Positions 1 to 11,039 of a DNA stretch of 64,000 nucleotides are shown here, in pieces; the stretch's first letter is position 1, and the number at the start of each line of letters is the position of its first letter. Below the pieces are notes generated by a model. That model was not told where the DNA came from and ran no database searches. It worked only from the letters and a program-made list of their open reading frames with translations. The stretch is from Hetaerina americana (taxonomy: Eukaryota; Arthropoda; Insecta; Odonata; Calopterygidae): contig JAKTNV010000001.1 of assembly GCA_022747635.1 (NCBI GenBank), positions 44,866,946 through 44,930,945 of the forward strand. The letters are read 5' to 3'. The position numbers and the translations under genes are program-made.

Positions 1-1034
1 TGTAAGAGGTCATTGAAATTGCTCGATATAGGCGTAAGAGTGACAGGAGTATTTGAAACTTCGGGTGAGGATGATTTACCTACTATATATCAGTAATCCA
101 AGATATATTATGTTAGGTTGGAAATAATTAAGATTCATGTGTGAAATTGCGTGGATGAAGATAAATTATAAGTCTAATATCCAATCAAATCATCCAAATG
201 TTATTAGACAATGCGGCAACGTGAGGTGGGATGATAAAAATTAGGAATAGAGAAGAAAGTTACGTATTTTGCTAATATTTATTTGATGATCGTATGAGAA
301 ATATCTGAAAAGATTTAAAAAAGAATGGTGAACGATCTTTGGGCGTCTTGATTTAGAGAAAAAATAATATTAAAATTTTATTTCAAAGTATTCTCACTCG
401 GTTTAGACACTTGACCTTCAAGGTTAGAGGATTAGCATTGGTAGGAAGTACAATAGAGATTCAGGTGTGATGTGGAATCGTACCATTTATGGCAGAAACA
501 GAGAAAAACAATTGCAAATTTTCGTCATAGATTCTTGAATACCAAATATTAATTCGACGTACGACAACATTTAATAATGGTGTAGTGCACCGAAACTAGT
601 CGATATTAAAGAACCTATTAAGTGGAGAATTGCAAGTGTTTTTCTCTGTTTATGTCATTGGTTTGAAGGTTTTTACATGTTATGGGAAAAACGGAGAAAA
701 TGAGGGTGGTTGAAAAGAAAGATAAACGAGGAAGTTGAGAAGAGAAGGATTCGTGGTGGGACAGTTGCTGAAGTCTAAAAGAATAAATGGATAGATAACC
801 TGATGTTAAAGTCTGTAGTGAGGAGATAACAGGGTAGAGTCGAAAAGAAAAGAAGAAGAGAGAATAAGAAGAAAACATACGACCATTCGGATCGAATGAT
901 TTGGTCTGGAAAGCATGAGGAGCTAAAAATTGCATAAATGTTTTTTTAATTGAAGTATATATTTATAATATCATATAATACATGTTTTTCATAGTTTTTG
1001 AAAACAATTTTAAAGTTTGTGAAGGAATACTTAC
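1..1034. other. AT-rich stretch without recognisable gene
   Basis: The DNA is AT-rich with scattered stops in all frames. A 105-residue open frame on the minus strand (618-935) lies in purine-rich DNA on the plus strand (about 680-880). Its Phe/Ser/Leu-rich composition is what such DNA gives by chance, so I do not call it a gene. Confidence 0.6.
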
Positions 1035-1043
1035 CAAAAATAA

Positions 1044-1271
1044 TTAATAGCTTTCTTCCAGGGTTGATGTAAACAAATCATCACGTAGGTTAGAACAAAC
1101 CATTGATTCAAGCTGAAGAAATGCATCCCAGGATGATCCTAGCTTTGCCCTCTCTCTTTGTGCAAGGGCTATAAACGAATATTTTACCATTTGTGCATGT
1201 TTTTCTTTAGCAGCCCTTGTTAGTGGGCAAATAGTCTTAAAATGATTAAAGAGCTTCAATAATCTGTTCAT
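1044..1271 (-). CDS. Unrecognised 75-residue ORF in an exon-like block
   Basis: I do not recognise this protein. It starts at an ATG at 1271 with an in-frame stop a few bases upstream and ends with TAA at 1044. The product is mixed hydrophilic/hydrophobic and helix-like (for example AAKEKHAQMVKYSFIALAQR), without the composition bias of the low-complexity frames elsewhere in the window. On the same strand the block is flanked by a plausible acceptor (gggtttcag, exon from 1281) and a consensus donor (G|GTAAGT, exon end 1035), with the stop about 9 bases before the donor. It could be a small terminal coding exon, a decayed exon or chance. No neighbour supports a role. The flanking splice signals are the main evidence. 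Confidence 0.25.
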   Translation of the reverse strand: MNRLLKLFNHFKTICPLTRAAKEKHAQMVKYSFIALAQRERAKLGSSWDAFLQLESMVCSNLRDDLFTSTLEESY

Positions 1272-1280
1272 ATTTTAGGC

Positions 1281-1669
1281 TCTGAAACCCGAAATAACTA
1301 AAATATTTTAGAGAATGTGTATTAGAATATGACAAGTCATGTTGAAAGACAGCGGGTAATTAAAACTCCCTCAAATAGTTACAACATGTGAAAAAATCGA
1401 TGATCAAATAGGTACGCGTATGTAGGTATAGCTGAGGGTCCCACTTTTCTTTTGCTTTCTCAATTTAACCCTCCTGATCAGTTAGAATATTTTATTTTTA
1501 AATAAAGAATTATGAACAAATATTACTCAAAACTTTCTTTCTTTAAATAATAAAACTTTTCTCAATGAGTTTAAAGCTTATAGCCATCAACTAGTCTCGC
1601 ACTCACCCATTAATTTACTTTTCTTCAAACTAGTCGTGCGGGGAAAAAAGGAGGCCAGCGCTTATCTGC
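1281..1669. other. AT-rich spacer
   Basis: No coding, RNA or repeat signal that I can support. The base composition shifts from AT-rich to purine-rich near 1640. Confidence 0.5.
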
Positions 1670-1739
1670 ATGCGATTACCTGCCAATAAAAGGAGAATAT
1701 TAATGTCGGACCGTTTGCCAGCGGAAACAGAGAAGCTAA

Positions 1740-2165
1740 GAAGTAGCGAAGGCAACAAAAAGAAAAAAAAAGAGATGCGGATATTAATTCACTTGCATAA
1801 ACAGGCGTTGAGGGGTGGTAGGAGGGTTGTGGGAAATCCTAGGAGTGAAGAGAAAACGAGGAGGATAATTTCCCAAGGAGACGTAAAAGGATGCAAAGAG
1901 TGTGCGCGGAAGGAGAGGAAGGATTGTTGGTGGAGGGAGGTACGAAGAGAAAGAGCAAGAAAACGGAGGCCAAAGGGACAAGAAGGGTGAAATTGCTATG
2001 ATGGGTTATATGTGGAAGGCGGGAGGGTGCTGTAGTAATGGAAGGAATAGATAGGATAGGGAATGGAAAAATGGTTAGGCGGGAAGCGAGAGGGAGGAGA
2101 CGGAGAGGGGTGGACCGATTGGAAGGGAGTGGCGAGGGGTAGAGGGAAGACTTGGGAGGGAGGGG
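1740..2165 (+). repeat. Polypurine domain on the + strand
   Basis: The + strand is dominated by A and G (agaggaaggat, gggagggagggg types of run) and leads directly into the CpG-rich promoter-like region. Overlapping long frames on both strands (up to 261 codons on the minus strand) are Ser/Pro/Leu or Arg/Lys/Gly-rich and reflect this composition rather than selection on protein. Confidence 0.6.
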
Positions 2166-2313
2166 AGGGAGTCGCGGCGCCTGCGCAAGTTTGTTGTCTC
2201 GTTCGGAAGAGGGGTCGCTCCCTGCACAGGGGTCGGGGTCTGCTCGGAGGCGGGCACCTCGAGGGGGGGTGAGTGGTACCCGGCGCCAGTGGTGGGGACG
2301 GAACGGTTTCGAG

Positions 2314-2326
2314 AGCAGAGGGCGCC
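2314..2326 (+). promoter_or_regulatory. CTCF-like core motif
   Basis: agcagagggcgcc resembles the CAG-AGGGCGC core of the conserved bilaterian CTCF recognition sequence. The flanking CC of the full consensus is absent. A short motif like this occurs by chance, so the call is weak. Confidence 0.2.
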
Positions 2327-2565
2327 ACCGAAATGTGTGTCCTGTGTGTGTGTGCGTGTGTTTGTGTGGAAGGGCAGGCGCCTGAAACTTCCAAAGGCGC
2401 CGCTGCTGGATCGCGCGACATCCCGCTAGTCTAGAGCCGTGGCTCCCCTCGGAAACAGTTCGAACTCGACTCCGTTGCGAACCGTCCGGGAAGATACGTG
2501 TTGGGGCAAGGGGTATTGCGATACGCCCGGCACGGCACGCCGTCGTCGCTCTCTTGCGTCCGCGA

Positions 2566-2571
2566 TCAGTC
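2566..2571 (+). promoter_or_regulatory. Initiator (TCAGTC), candidate transcription start near 2568
   Basis: TCAGTY is the classic arthropod initiator. Here it sits in GC-rich DNA about 110 bases upstream of a good splice donor. I checked the +28 to +33 interval and did not find a convincing DPE. Confidence 0.3.
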
Positions 2572-2679
2572 GGCACTTCCCGTTGACCCGCGGCGAAAGG
2601 GGAAAGTTTTTGGGATATCTCCATCCCAAAAATCTCTCTCTATACGGTTCAGGGTGGAAATATTCGCGTCCGGTTGGAT
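2568..2679 (+). other. Inferred non-coding first exon
   Basis: The interval runs from the candidate initiator to the donor GGAT|GTAAGA (GT at 2680-2681). It contains no ATG, as expected for a leader exon. The implied intron (2680-3324) is about 645 bases and closes at a strong acceptor. Inferred from sequence signals only. Confidence 0.35.
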
Positions 2680-3324
2680 GTAAGATTTGGCTCGAAGGAG
2701 GGGAAGAGTGATGAGAACCACTCTTTTGTGGTTTTCTTTGGAGTATTCTCGGAATCAACTTCACGAGTTTTCGTTTCTAGACCTGTGGAAAGGCTTCGAT
2801 TCACGTACCACTTCCTTCTAGCAATGCCAACATTCCGAAGAAAAACCTAACCCCAAATAACGTAAACTAGCAGTCCTCTTAGCAAGTGTCGTTGCGCTTC
2901 GAATCAGTCCTTGATTTGCATGCTGCACTGACCTGACATATTCAATCTAACCAAACCAGAAATCTCTCAAAACGGCTATCTGTTTTGCTTAAATTCGAAT
3001 TTCTCCATTAAGCAGTTCTGTATTTTCAGAAGCGAACAAAATTTTTAGCCAGAGAATCTAGCTCAGTAGCCACTTGGTGAAAAAATTGGTTTGACGTCGT
3101 GAATTCTTCTGCATCTCGTCCAGACGTGTTATCAACAATATAAGTCGTGTGTTTGTGTGATTTATAAGTGTTTAATTTTGTTTAATTTACTGATTGCATT
3201 CTTCTCCAAGGCCAGGAGGGATAGATATCTCAACCATGTTTTAGTGCTTTATTTAATCGAAATATTGTTTTTTGTTACTTGAATTCCTTATTTTTTATTT
3301 CTTTTCCTTCATTCACTTCTCCAG
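2680..3324 (+). other. Inferred first 5'UTR intron
   Basis: The interval is AT-richer than its flanks. It begins GTAAGA and ends in a long pyrimidine tract finishing ttcacttctccag at 3324. No reading frame in it looks coding. Confidence 0.35.
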
Positions 3325-3542
3325 CTCAAACGGATGACACCATTCGACAGTATTACTGAGAGTTCCGAGTGATAATAAGGTGGTTACTCAGAATTACGTA
3401 AGGATCCGGGCGATCAACAACTTCTCCTCCACCCCCCTCTGAAAACGCTCTTCAAATTTCAACGTTTCGCCGTGGTCTTTACGACCGGCACACCTCATCG
3501 GCCCCTTCCTGGGCTCTTATTCCGGGGAAGGCGGCTGCGGCG
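3325..3542 (+). other. 5' leader of the second exon, with a short uORF
   Basis: This is exonic sequence between the acceptor at 3324 and the start codon at 3543. It contains a 12-codon upstream ORF (ATG 3334, TGA 3370-3372) near its 5' edge. The frame of the main start codon is open upstream as far as a TAA at 3399-3401 but has no earlier ATG, which supports 3543 as the start. Confidence 0.4.
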
Positions 3543-3684
3543 ATGGCTTCACCGCAAGCCACCGACCCCTGTTCCCGTCGACGAATCTTGCATCGCGGGA
3601 TGCCGCCGGGTGGTCCAGCCGGTTGGATTTTCTTCGCGGGAGTCGTTCTGGCCTTCGCCGCGACAGTAGCATCGGCAACCAAAG
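3543..3684 (+). CDS. First coding exon of a secreted or membrane protein (signal peptide)
   Basis: The ATG at 3543 lies in a good context (GCG before, G at +4). The frame opens with a Pro/Arg/Cys-containing leader of about 27 residues (MASPQATDPCSRRRILHRGM...), then a hydrophobic core GWIFFAGVVLAFAATVASA with a small-x-small signal-peptidase pattern (A-S-A|T), so mature protein would begin near TKG. It then runs into a donor: AAAG|GTCGGT at 3684/3685, phase 1, typical for signal-peptide exons, or GGTCG|GTAACG at 3688/3689, phase 2. Without splicing it stops at 3690. The total length of about 47 residues is typical of a separate signal-peptide exon. The gene is not identified, and no later exon is certain in the window. 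Neural adhesion and receptor genes often have such an exon followed by a huge intron, but that is only an analogy. Confidence 0.5.
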
Positions 3685-3689
3685 GTCGG

Positions 3690-6600
3690 TAACGATAAAC
3701 GTTTAATCCTATGTCATAAATTCAAGCAATTCCTTTTTACAGTTTCTGATTTTGACATTTGAAGTGAAATCAGCCGTAATGTCAGGCTTTTGTGCAATCA
3801 GGAATGGAACCCACTTTACTGCAACAATGCACGTGTAATGGATGAGGAGGTTATTTTATGAGAGAATTGGCTCTGCAGATCCTCAAATGTTTTTGTTTGG
3901 CTTTCTTTTTTGTAAATATTTCTCTTGTTTATGATTAATTATTTATTTTCACGTTATCTCATGAACTTGCAAAATCGTGCCTGAACGTAATTTATCGAGA
4001 TTTTACATATGCGCAATAAACTAGCAATGTATCAATAATAATATTTCATCCATTAATGAACTGTATAAGGTCCCAAATATTTAATATATTTTTGAAAATA
4101 TTTCTTCTTATTAACTCATCTGAACTTCGTTCCTTTAAATTTGATGATTAGGTTAATTTACTCGAATTACCGAAAACATTCTACATTGTAAAAAGTTTTT
4201 AAGTCAGTTCTCTTATATGTTATTTAGGTTCCTTCCTTTAAGGAAATATAGCAGTTCTAAGTAACTGTTAAAAAGTTTTTTATATTAAATTATTATTTAA
4301 AATAATTTAATACAGATTAACATTAATGGGGCTTTGCTCAGAATTTATTTCTGACAGGTTTCTATTATGATCAAATTTAATGTTTTGGTAAGTTTCACAT
4401 TAATTATTCAACTCTATTTAATAGATTTTCATGAACCTTATCATCATAACATTTGTGAGAATTTTAAGGATAGCGCGAACCGTATGATTAGCTCCTTCAA
4501 TATCGTTAATTGTGAAAATTAGTGCATTGATATTAGCCGTAATCTAAAAGAATCTAACCACGTTTATAGGTTTGTATTTCATAGTGAAATGCAAGATGCA
4601 TAACTTTAGTTTCGATGCACTGGAATTGAATTGAGCGTCCCTGAAATTTTAAAGGAATAACTTTTGTATACTTTCTACCATTTCTTCAGCAAATTTAATT
4701 TTTCTGGATAAATTTGAGAGCTAACCCTATAAAATTCATATAACCTCCAATTGATAAGAAAATGCATCGGAATGAGAAAATGTAATTAAAGAAATTTTTT
4801 GAGGGCAAAATTGAAACTGCTCGTGAACTGTAGGGATTTTAACACGATTTAAAGCATTTACTGGTTAGCCGTAAAATTTTCGCGTTTAATGTATTTTAAC
4901 TCGATAGCTTTTATCTCGTCGCTATAGAAAATTTTCTTCCGTAATTATGCATTCGTAAATGTCGCATTCTACAAATCTGTGGCATATCATAGGCATAGAA
5001 GCATAAAAATTTGATCCAAGAAATTTGATTAATTTTCACAAAAATTACTTTGTTCATTAATTCAATATTTTGAATATGGATTTGTTACTGCCAAATAAAT
5101 ATTTAGTATTTTACGTTACTCGTTAATTTTTCTTACTTATTGATGCGTAATTTGTGCAAAAATTAGGTGTATTCTTTTAATTAGAATTGCATACGCGTTT
5201 TCTTTAGCGTTTTCATTTTTAATACTTGTATGAAAGGCAGCTTTGTAGTTGATAATTTATTAATCATCTTCTTTACTATTTAAATTTCTCATATTCCTAT
5301 GCTCCCGGTTTTTTAATATGACTATTTGTCCAGTAGTCTTAATTTGTTGTGTCATGAGAAGTTTGGTGGAGGGAACTGCATTGGAACAAAAGTAATAAGT
5401 ATCTCAGTAATTCTAGATACAGTAGAAAGTCGCAATAGAGTTATGAGAGACGGCAATATATTTCTTAAATTTTAATTTCCACAGTAACTGGCAATTGTAA
5501 AAATTGTTAATATTACTACAGAATAAGTGGTGATATGACTTATATCGAATTCCCTCAATTTTATTTATTCAAAATTTGCATCATATTGAATGACACGATA
5601 AGGTGTATTGGCGTTGGCGCAAAATGTCATGGCGTATTGCATCGAAAACGACTTCTCATCAATGAGTGACATTGATAAAGTAATGACTGTGGTAATAATT
5701 TGTTCTCGAACGCGAAACGCTTCCAAAGAAGTTTGGCAATTGAGAGAGGCAGCAGCCATTCATCCCTTTGGCGGGCCAGACCGACCTGCTTCTCCTGCGG
5801 TTTTCCCTTTTCCTTTATCTCAGCCACAGCGTCGGCATTCCCTTCCTCACTTAGCTTAGTATTGTAGCGTGCACTAATTTATTGAACATAATACTCATGC
5901 ATTAATCTTCAAATTTACTCAGCGCGCTGATATATTTTTCTGATTGGGTGTATTTATGAAGAGCGAGACCGGTAGATCAAATTCTCTTACCGTCAGGGTA
6001 TTCACGTGATAAACGGCTTCTCATAATAGATTATTCAATTTATTCTAACAATTCTCCTTTGTACTCGATTGAATTAGAACTTAATTAGGTTTTTGGCAAG
6101 CAACATATTCAGTAAATGAAGGTTAAAATTTATAAAATGGGTAAGTCAATACCTAATTAAAGTTACGAACGAAATTGCATTTGTAATTTTTCAATTTCCG
6201 TACTTGGGAAGCCTTGGCAAGCATTATGGTAATGTGGTGTACTCTTATTTTTTTAAGTAGCTGTTTTGGTTCCACCGCTCTGTCGAGAGTAACTAAGGGA
6301 AAAAGTGAGAAACCGAAAATGATGCCCTGAAATTTGATATTACCTTTTCATTTTTCCAAGGGTACGTTCTATGTTTTACACATATCATTGAAATGGATAT
6401 CATCATAATAAAATGAGGGATTATATGATATTGCTTAAAGTTTTGTTCATAGGTTCATTCTTTCTAAAATCAAAGAAAATTTACGGTGCACTTTTCTCAA
6501 GGCCATAAATTCATTTTAATTTTGAAACACCTTTCATGTAAAACTTATTTATACGTTGAACACATATATCCGACTCAGGAGAGTCATTGTGCTACACAGA

Positions 6601-7040
6601 CTTAAGTGAGCGAGTGTGTGTAACTTTATTTCATTATTCTTCCTATTTATTGTACGTACGGCCTTAAGTACGATAGGTGGGCCACTGGCGTAGGTGCTCG
6701 TCTGCGTCAACCATGAGAGCGTGTATGACTCACGTATCTTTGATTATAGTTCTACAAAATCGTGTGGGAGAGTGTGTGCGATTGTTGTTTAATAATTGTG
6801 CTATCCACCCCTTGTTCACATTTCCACGCCCTAAGCCCCGATGATTGCAGTCTCCGGCATTGATTTCAATCGTTGATTGAACGACCGTAAGGAGAATTGT
6901 AAATGTTTTATCGTCGATATAACTGTATTTAGGAAATACTATGCGAGTAACAACGAAGCTGAAGCCAAGAGACGCAATTTCTTAAGAGAACTATGTACAT
7001 TACGGCCCATAAAGTTTCACGGGAGTGAAATGTAACGTAG
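3690..7040 (+). other. AT-rich DNA, probable start of a very long intron
   Basis: No coding signal, RNA gene or transposon that I can support. Open frames around 5565-5860 overlap on both strands without recognisable product. A GT-rich patch lies near 6600-6780. Confidence 0.5.
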
Positions 7041-7229
7041 GTGCTCCGTCGATTTAAAACAACAGTGAAACTGTCGGATGGATCGCTTAGAGTCCAATCG
7101 GATCCCTTAGCCCGCCCCGCCCACTCAGTAAAGACCAAATTATTGTTCCTTCCGCAAAGTTTTCGCTGCTCTACAGTTTGCAAAGCACTTAATTTTACAT
7201 CGTGCCAACACCACTCGCGATGAGAGCAT

Positions 7230-7460
7230 AATGTTGCCGCTTTGAGGTTGCGCTCGTTTGCTCGTGCGTCACGTCTTAGGCGGCCTTCGTCGCCCCCCCC
7301 ATTTGGGCGGCGGCACTCGCCGGTACCCCTCACCCTGCCATCCCCTGCGATGAAGACTTCAAGCAGCAGCAGCGAGCGCTCCCTCCTGCTGCTCCCCGCC
7401 CTGCGGTGGAGTCGGCGGCAGTCGCCGCGGTATGCCGCTCGCACTGTTAATTAGGGACAC
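7230..7460 (+). promoter_or_regulatory. GC-rich island
   Basis: A short GC-rich, CpG-containing block with agc/gct trinucleotide runs (agcagcagcagc near 7360) inside AT-rich DNA. Overlapping frames (70 residues on +, 171 on -) are Arg/Ser/Leu-rich and not recognised. It could be an alternative promoter or an enhancer, or simply a compositional island. Confidence 0.2.
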
Positions 7461-7479
7461 GTACGCCACGTCGAAATAC

Positions 7480-8040
7480 AGTCTCGTGAATCGGGGGGAT
7501 GGGAGGGTAGCGTGAAGTGAGGTTTAAAAGGAGGAAGTTTCAAGGCGGACCTGTGGGGATGAGGAGAGTGCAATTTTCACAAGAGTATGTACGGTACGGC
7601 CCAATGTTTTGCTGGGATGGTGAGCGAGTGGGCTTAGAATAAAGTATGTGACGGATGGAGGATAGGAGACCCGGTTGTTGGGAGCCCTAGCCGGCGCTCT
7701 CTTCGAGGCCCGCTCCTGGTGGAAGAGATGGATGGAGAGAGAGAGGAAACCCCATTTCGTTATGCAGTCGATCTCATTAGTCAAACATTGCCTGAAATAT
7801 GCAAGCAGACCGTTGCCAAGCACCTGTAGTCCCTCACCCCCAAAACCCAACTGAAACCATCCATGCTCTCCCATAAACCCCCGTCTCTCCCTCTGCTATG
7901 CCGGTATTCCTCCATTTTACGTTTCCCCTTCCTACTATGTCTCCCTTCCCACTCTGTTAGTTCCCCTGCCCTTCCTAATTCTCCCCTCCCTCTTCTTCCC
8001 CTCCCTCAATACCCTTCGCTCCCCCATCCTCGACCCGTGC
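7480..8040. repeat. Purine block followed by polypyrimidine block
   Basis: 7480-7560 and 7630-7750 are G/A-rich on the + strand, whereas 7860-8035 is almost all C/T (ctccctcttcttcccctccc types of run). The two blocks form one of several purine-then-pyrimidine pairs in the window. Confidence 0.5.
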
Positions 8041-8330
8041 GGTGCTAACGGGCACGCAACATCTCCACCCCGAGCCACGTGATGAGGTGGTAGTCGCCGG
8101 CGAAGCGGTGTCAGTCGGTGGGAGTCGAGCGAGTGTGTGCGAGAGCAAGGCGGATGATGCTGTGGTCGTGAGGGGTCGCCCTAGGTCGCTGCGACGCAAG
8201 CGAACACAACGCTGGGAAATGGATTGCAGCAAGGGTACAGGTTCAAGATCAGAGATGTTGACGATTGCTTACCAACCAACCCCTTCGCCTCAGATGCAAG
8301 CATCCTCCACGCCGTGATTTGCTGACAGCT
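8040..8330 (+). promoter_or_regulatory. CpG-containing GC-rich island, possible alternative promoter
   Basis: GC-rich with an initiator-like TCAGTC at 8110-8115. A 91-residue open frame (8042-8317) is rich in Arg, Ser and Val and I do not recognise it. The position inside the proposed long intron would fit an alternative first exon, but no donor or downstream exon was identified. Confidence 0.2.
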
Positions 8331-11030
8331 CGCTGTCCAGGAGTGACATTGTGAAAAATGGAGGAGGCTTATTATTCTTGCGCAGTGCGCAAAATGCGAA
8401 ATGTGACTTTTGTGATCTCCCGTAGTGGGAATCCCATGAGTGGTGAGAGGGTATAGTATGTTCTTCGCTGATATAATCATAATCTTAATATTGGTGATTC
8501 CTAGTTTTCCTTAAGAAAGTGATACATGGAATAAATAAAATAAGGATACTTTCAGGATATAATATACTTTAAAATACATTGAATTCACTCAAATGAGGCC
8601 GATATTAAAACACATGTATTATATTTTGCATGAAAACTGTCATGATATCATTTTCGTGGGAAAATTTCTATTGTTAGTTTTATTCATTTTAAAATTGAAT
8701 TAATCGTATTTCTATAAACTTAAAAAACTGTAATTCGTGTCATCGAGTTGTAAAAAACTATGTGTGCCTTAGAAGAGAATTAGCGTAATTAGAATCAAAA
8801 AGCACTGAGCTACCTCGTGGATGCATGATATGATATATTTATTCGACGACTGAGTTGTCCAATGAGACATTTTGATACCACCCCGAGTATGCATAAACTT
8901 TTTTTTGAATTCTAGTGTAATGTTTTATTTACATTTGCTTTTTAAGTGTAACTCTTTGGGTATATATTTAACGTTATAAAAAAAATTGGTGTTAAGTTAA
9001 AATATTATCAAGCCATTGGGCTGAAAATGATAAAATGAATAGTGCAGCATTTTTTCTGTATCCCATTTTAAAATCGGTTTTATTTCGATCCCACGATCTT
9101 TTATTTTACTTAGATAAAATATTTTGAAAATTTTCAGCAATTCAAACTGCCAGTGGAGGGTGCGGATATAATTTTTCAAGAGATAATTCCAATTGTTTCC
9201 CTTAACTTTCAAGAGATTTATCCTATTGCGTAAATCATTTATGTGGCTTGACCCATTTAAATTAAATGAAATATCTATAAAATGTCCTTTTTCTCATATA
9301 CCTTGCACGTTTAGTTCCCAAAATTGACTATCTTAGGTTTCAGAGTATAAATTTTATATCGATATATAGTATTACATTATACCTTAATCATGCATATACA
9401 TCTAAAGTTCTTTTGTATTAGAAAAAAGAAAAAGCTAACAATTGATCTTTTTCCATTATCTTCATAAATGCCAATCTGTAACTTAGTGATGACATTATTG
9501 GTTTCGTTGGTGTTACCTAACATAGGTTTTTAATTATACTAGAAATTCATTTGCCCAAGTTGAATAATCATTTTATAGCTTTTTTTTAACGCATTGGCTC
9601 AGGAATGCTTAGTTCAAACCCACGACACATATCTGTAACTTTCATGTGGCAACTTTGTATTGATATCACTTCAACGTTTTTAAACTGATTCCTGTGAAAA
9701 TGAAGTTTGGAAAAAGAAGAGGAAAGACTCACAATTTTCATGGAAACCTAAGCCAATTGTCTAATGCTTCAAATTCAGTAGCCTAGTTCAGAGAGTTTTG
9801 TAACCCATAGTTGGAAAAATGAAATTATTTTTATTTCACCAAAAATATTCCCAATAATTGTACAACTATATTGCCTGAAGTTCTGAATGCAATCAAATTA
9901 GGCAAAAAATAGTAGTGCGTGGCCCATATATTTCTCCTCTGGAGAATAACCTGAGGCCAATCAGTGAACCCCCTATTTTGCCCTTTTATCCCTTACCCCT
10001 TCCCACCATCTTACCGAGTATGGAATTAGGGTCTGGGGAGGATAAACGTATCTAAGATGAGGGGATAGTATAAAAAGAGTTGACTGCTGGACAGGCAAAC
10101 GGTTGAACGATTCTAAAAGAGTGGGGACATTGATAGGGCAAGGTGGAGAGTGGGGAGGATTAAAAACTGGAGTTAAATCATATGAGGGGAGAGCAATGAG
10201 GAAAATTGGGGTGGTAGAGGTCTTAATGAGAAGATAGGATGAGAAGGATTTCAATAGTAGGGTGATGCACAGGGACGGAGCAGAGGTGTGCAAACATTTT
10301 CATCCCGCGAGCTTCTTCCATAAAAATTCTAATCTCAGGAATCTCTGCCATTAAATAAAATATCTCCAGCCGAAATAAATCCGCGTGAGATGTTACACTC
10401 TACATGAAATATTCCATAAAGATAAATAAAACGTAATGGGCGTTGAAGTTTTTTGAAGTAACTAAGTGGAAAATTCACTACTAATTTATATGGACTGCGG
10501 ATTTATAGTAAAAATCGAGGATCCAGAAGTACCAACTACAAAATATCATTCATAAAGTGAGACTGGTAGCTGCTTGACAACTGAATTAGCCTACGCCTTT
10601 ATGTTAGCTTGAACGTCTTCAATAATGGGTTGGTGTACAAAATGAATTGATACAAAGAGAGACGCGGTAGCGATATTAATAACCATCACCTCGTAATAAT
10701 AACGAAGTATTTACCTTTTTCAAATGAACTTACCCAATGGACGGAGAGCGATACTCGGGCATTGTTTGACTACTTTAAGAGATGTTATTGGCAGGGTATA
10801 CATGTGTGTTACTCGCATCTTACTAGTTTACTTATAATAAATGCAGTTTTACCTAATCAGTGAAACTTATGTCCGTTGGTGTAATGATCCATTCATTACA
10901 ATAACGGTAAAAATGTTTCTTGCTGTTTTTGTTGACACAATCTATTGAGCCTTGACCTTGAATTTTTCCATCGGTCTGCAAACCATTGGCTTACAGATAA
11001 TCTAGATTGAGCGACTGATGACTCTCTGTA
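8331..11030. other. AT-rich DNA with a purine-rich patch
   Basis: No gene supported. 10020-10280 is purine-rich on the + strand (gggaggattaaaaactgg, gagaagataggatgag), and the minus-strand frame there (9973-10293) is Ser/Pro/Leu low complexity. Confidence 0.5.
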
Positions 11031-11039
11031 GAGGAAGAA

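Larger units (their letters stand above)
2150..2680 (+). promoter_or_regulatory. CpG-rich promoter-like region
   Basis: This block is the most GC- and CpG-rich interval next to the only credible coding exon. It contains an NRF1/ewg-like palindromic element gcgcctgcgca (2177-2187, one mismatch to GCGCATGCGC), a CTCF-like core, a short (TG)n run near 2336-2363, and an arthropod-type initiator TCAGTC at 2566-2571. I see no TATA box upstream of the initiator. A non-coding exon with a good donor and a downstream acceptor/coding exon follow in the same orientation. The promoter call is inference from composition, motifs and layout. Confidence 0.45.

Noticed and set aside
1839..2624. 261-codon open frame on -
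   Set aside because: It spans the purine-rich block and the CpG-rich promoter-like region. Arg/Pro/Ser/His-rich, several overlapping frames on both strands, no recognisable domain.
6929..7444. 171-codon open frame on -
   Set aside because: It crosses a GC-rich island and AT-rich DNA. No motif, no supporting splice signals and overlapping frames on the other strand.
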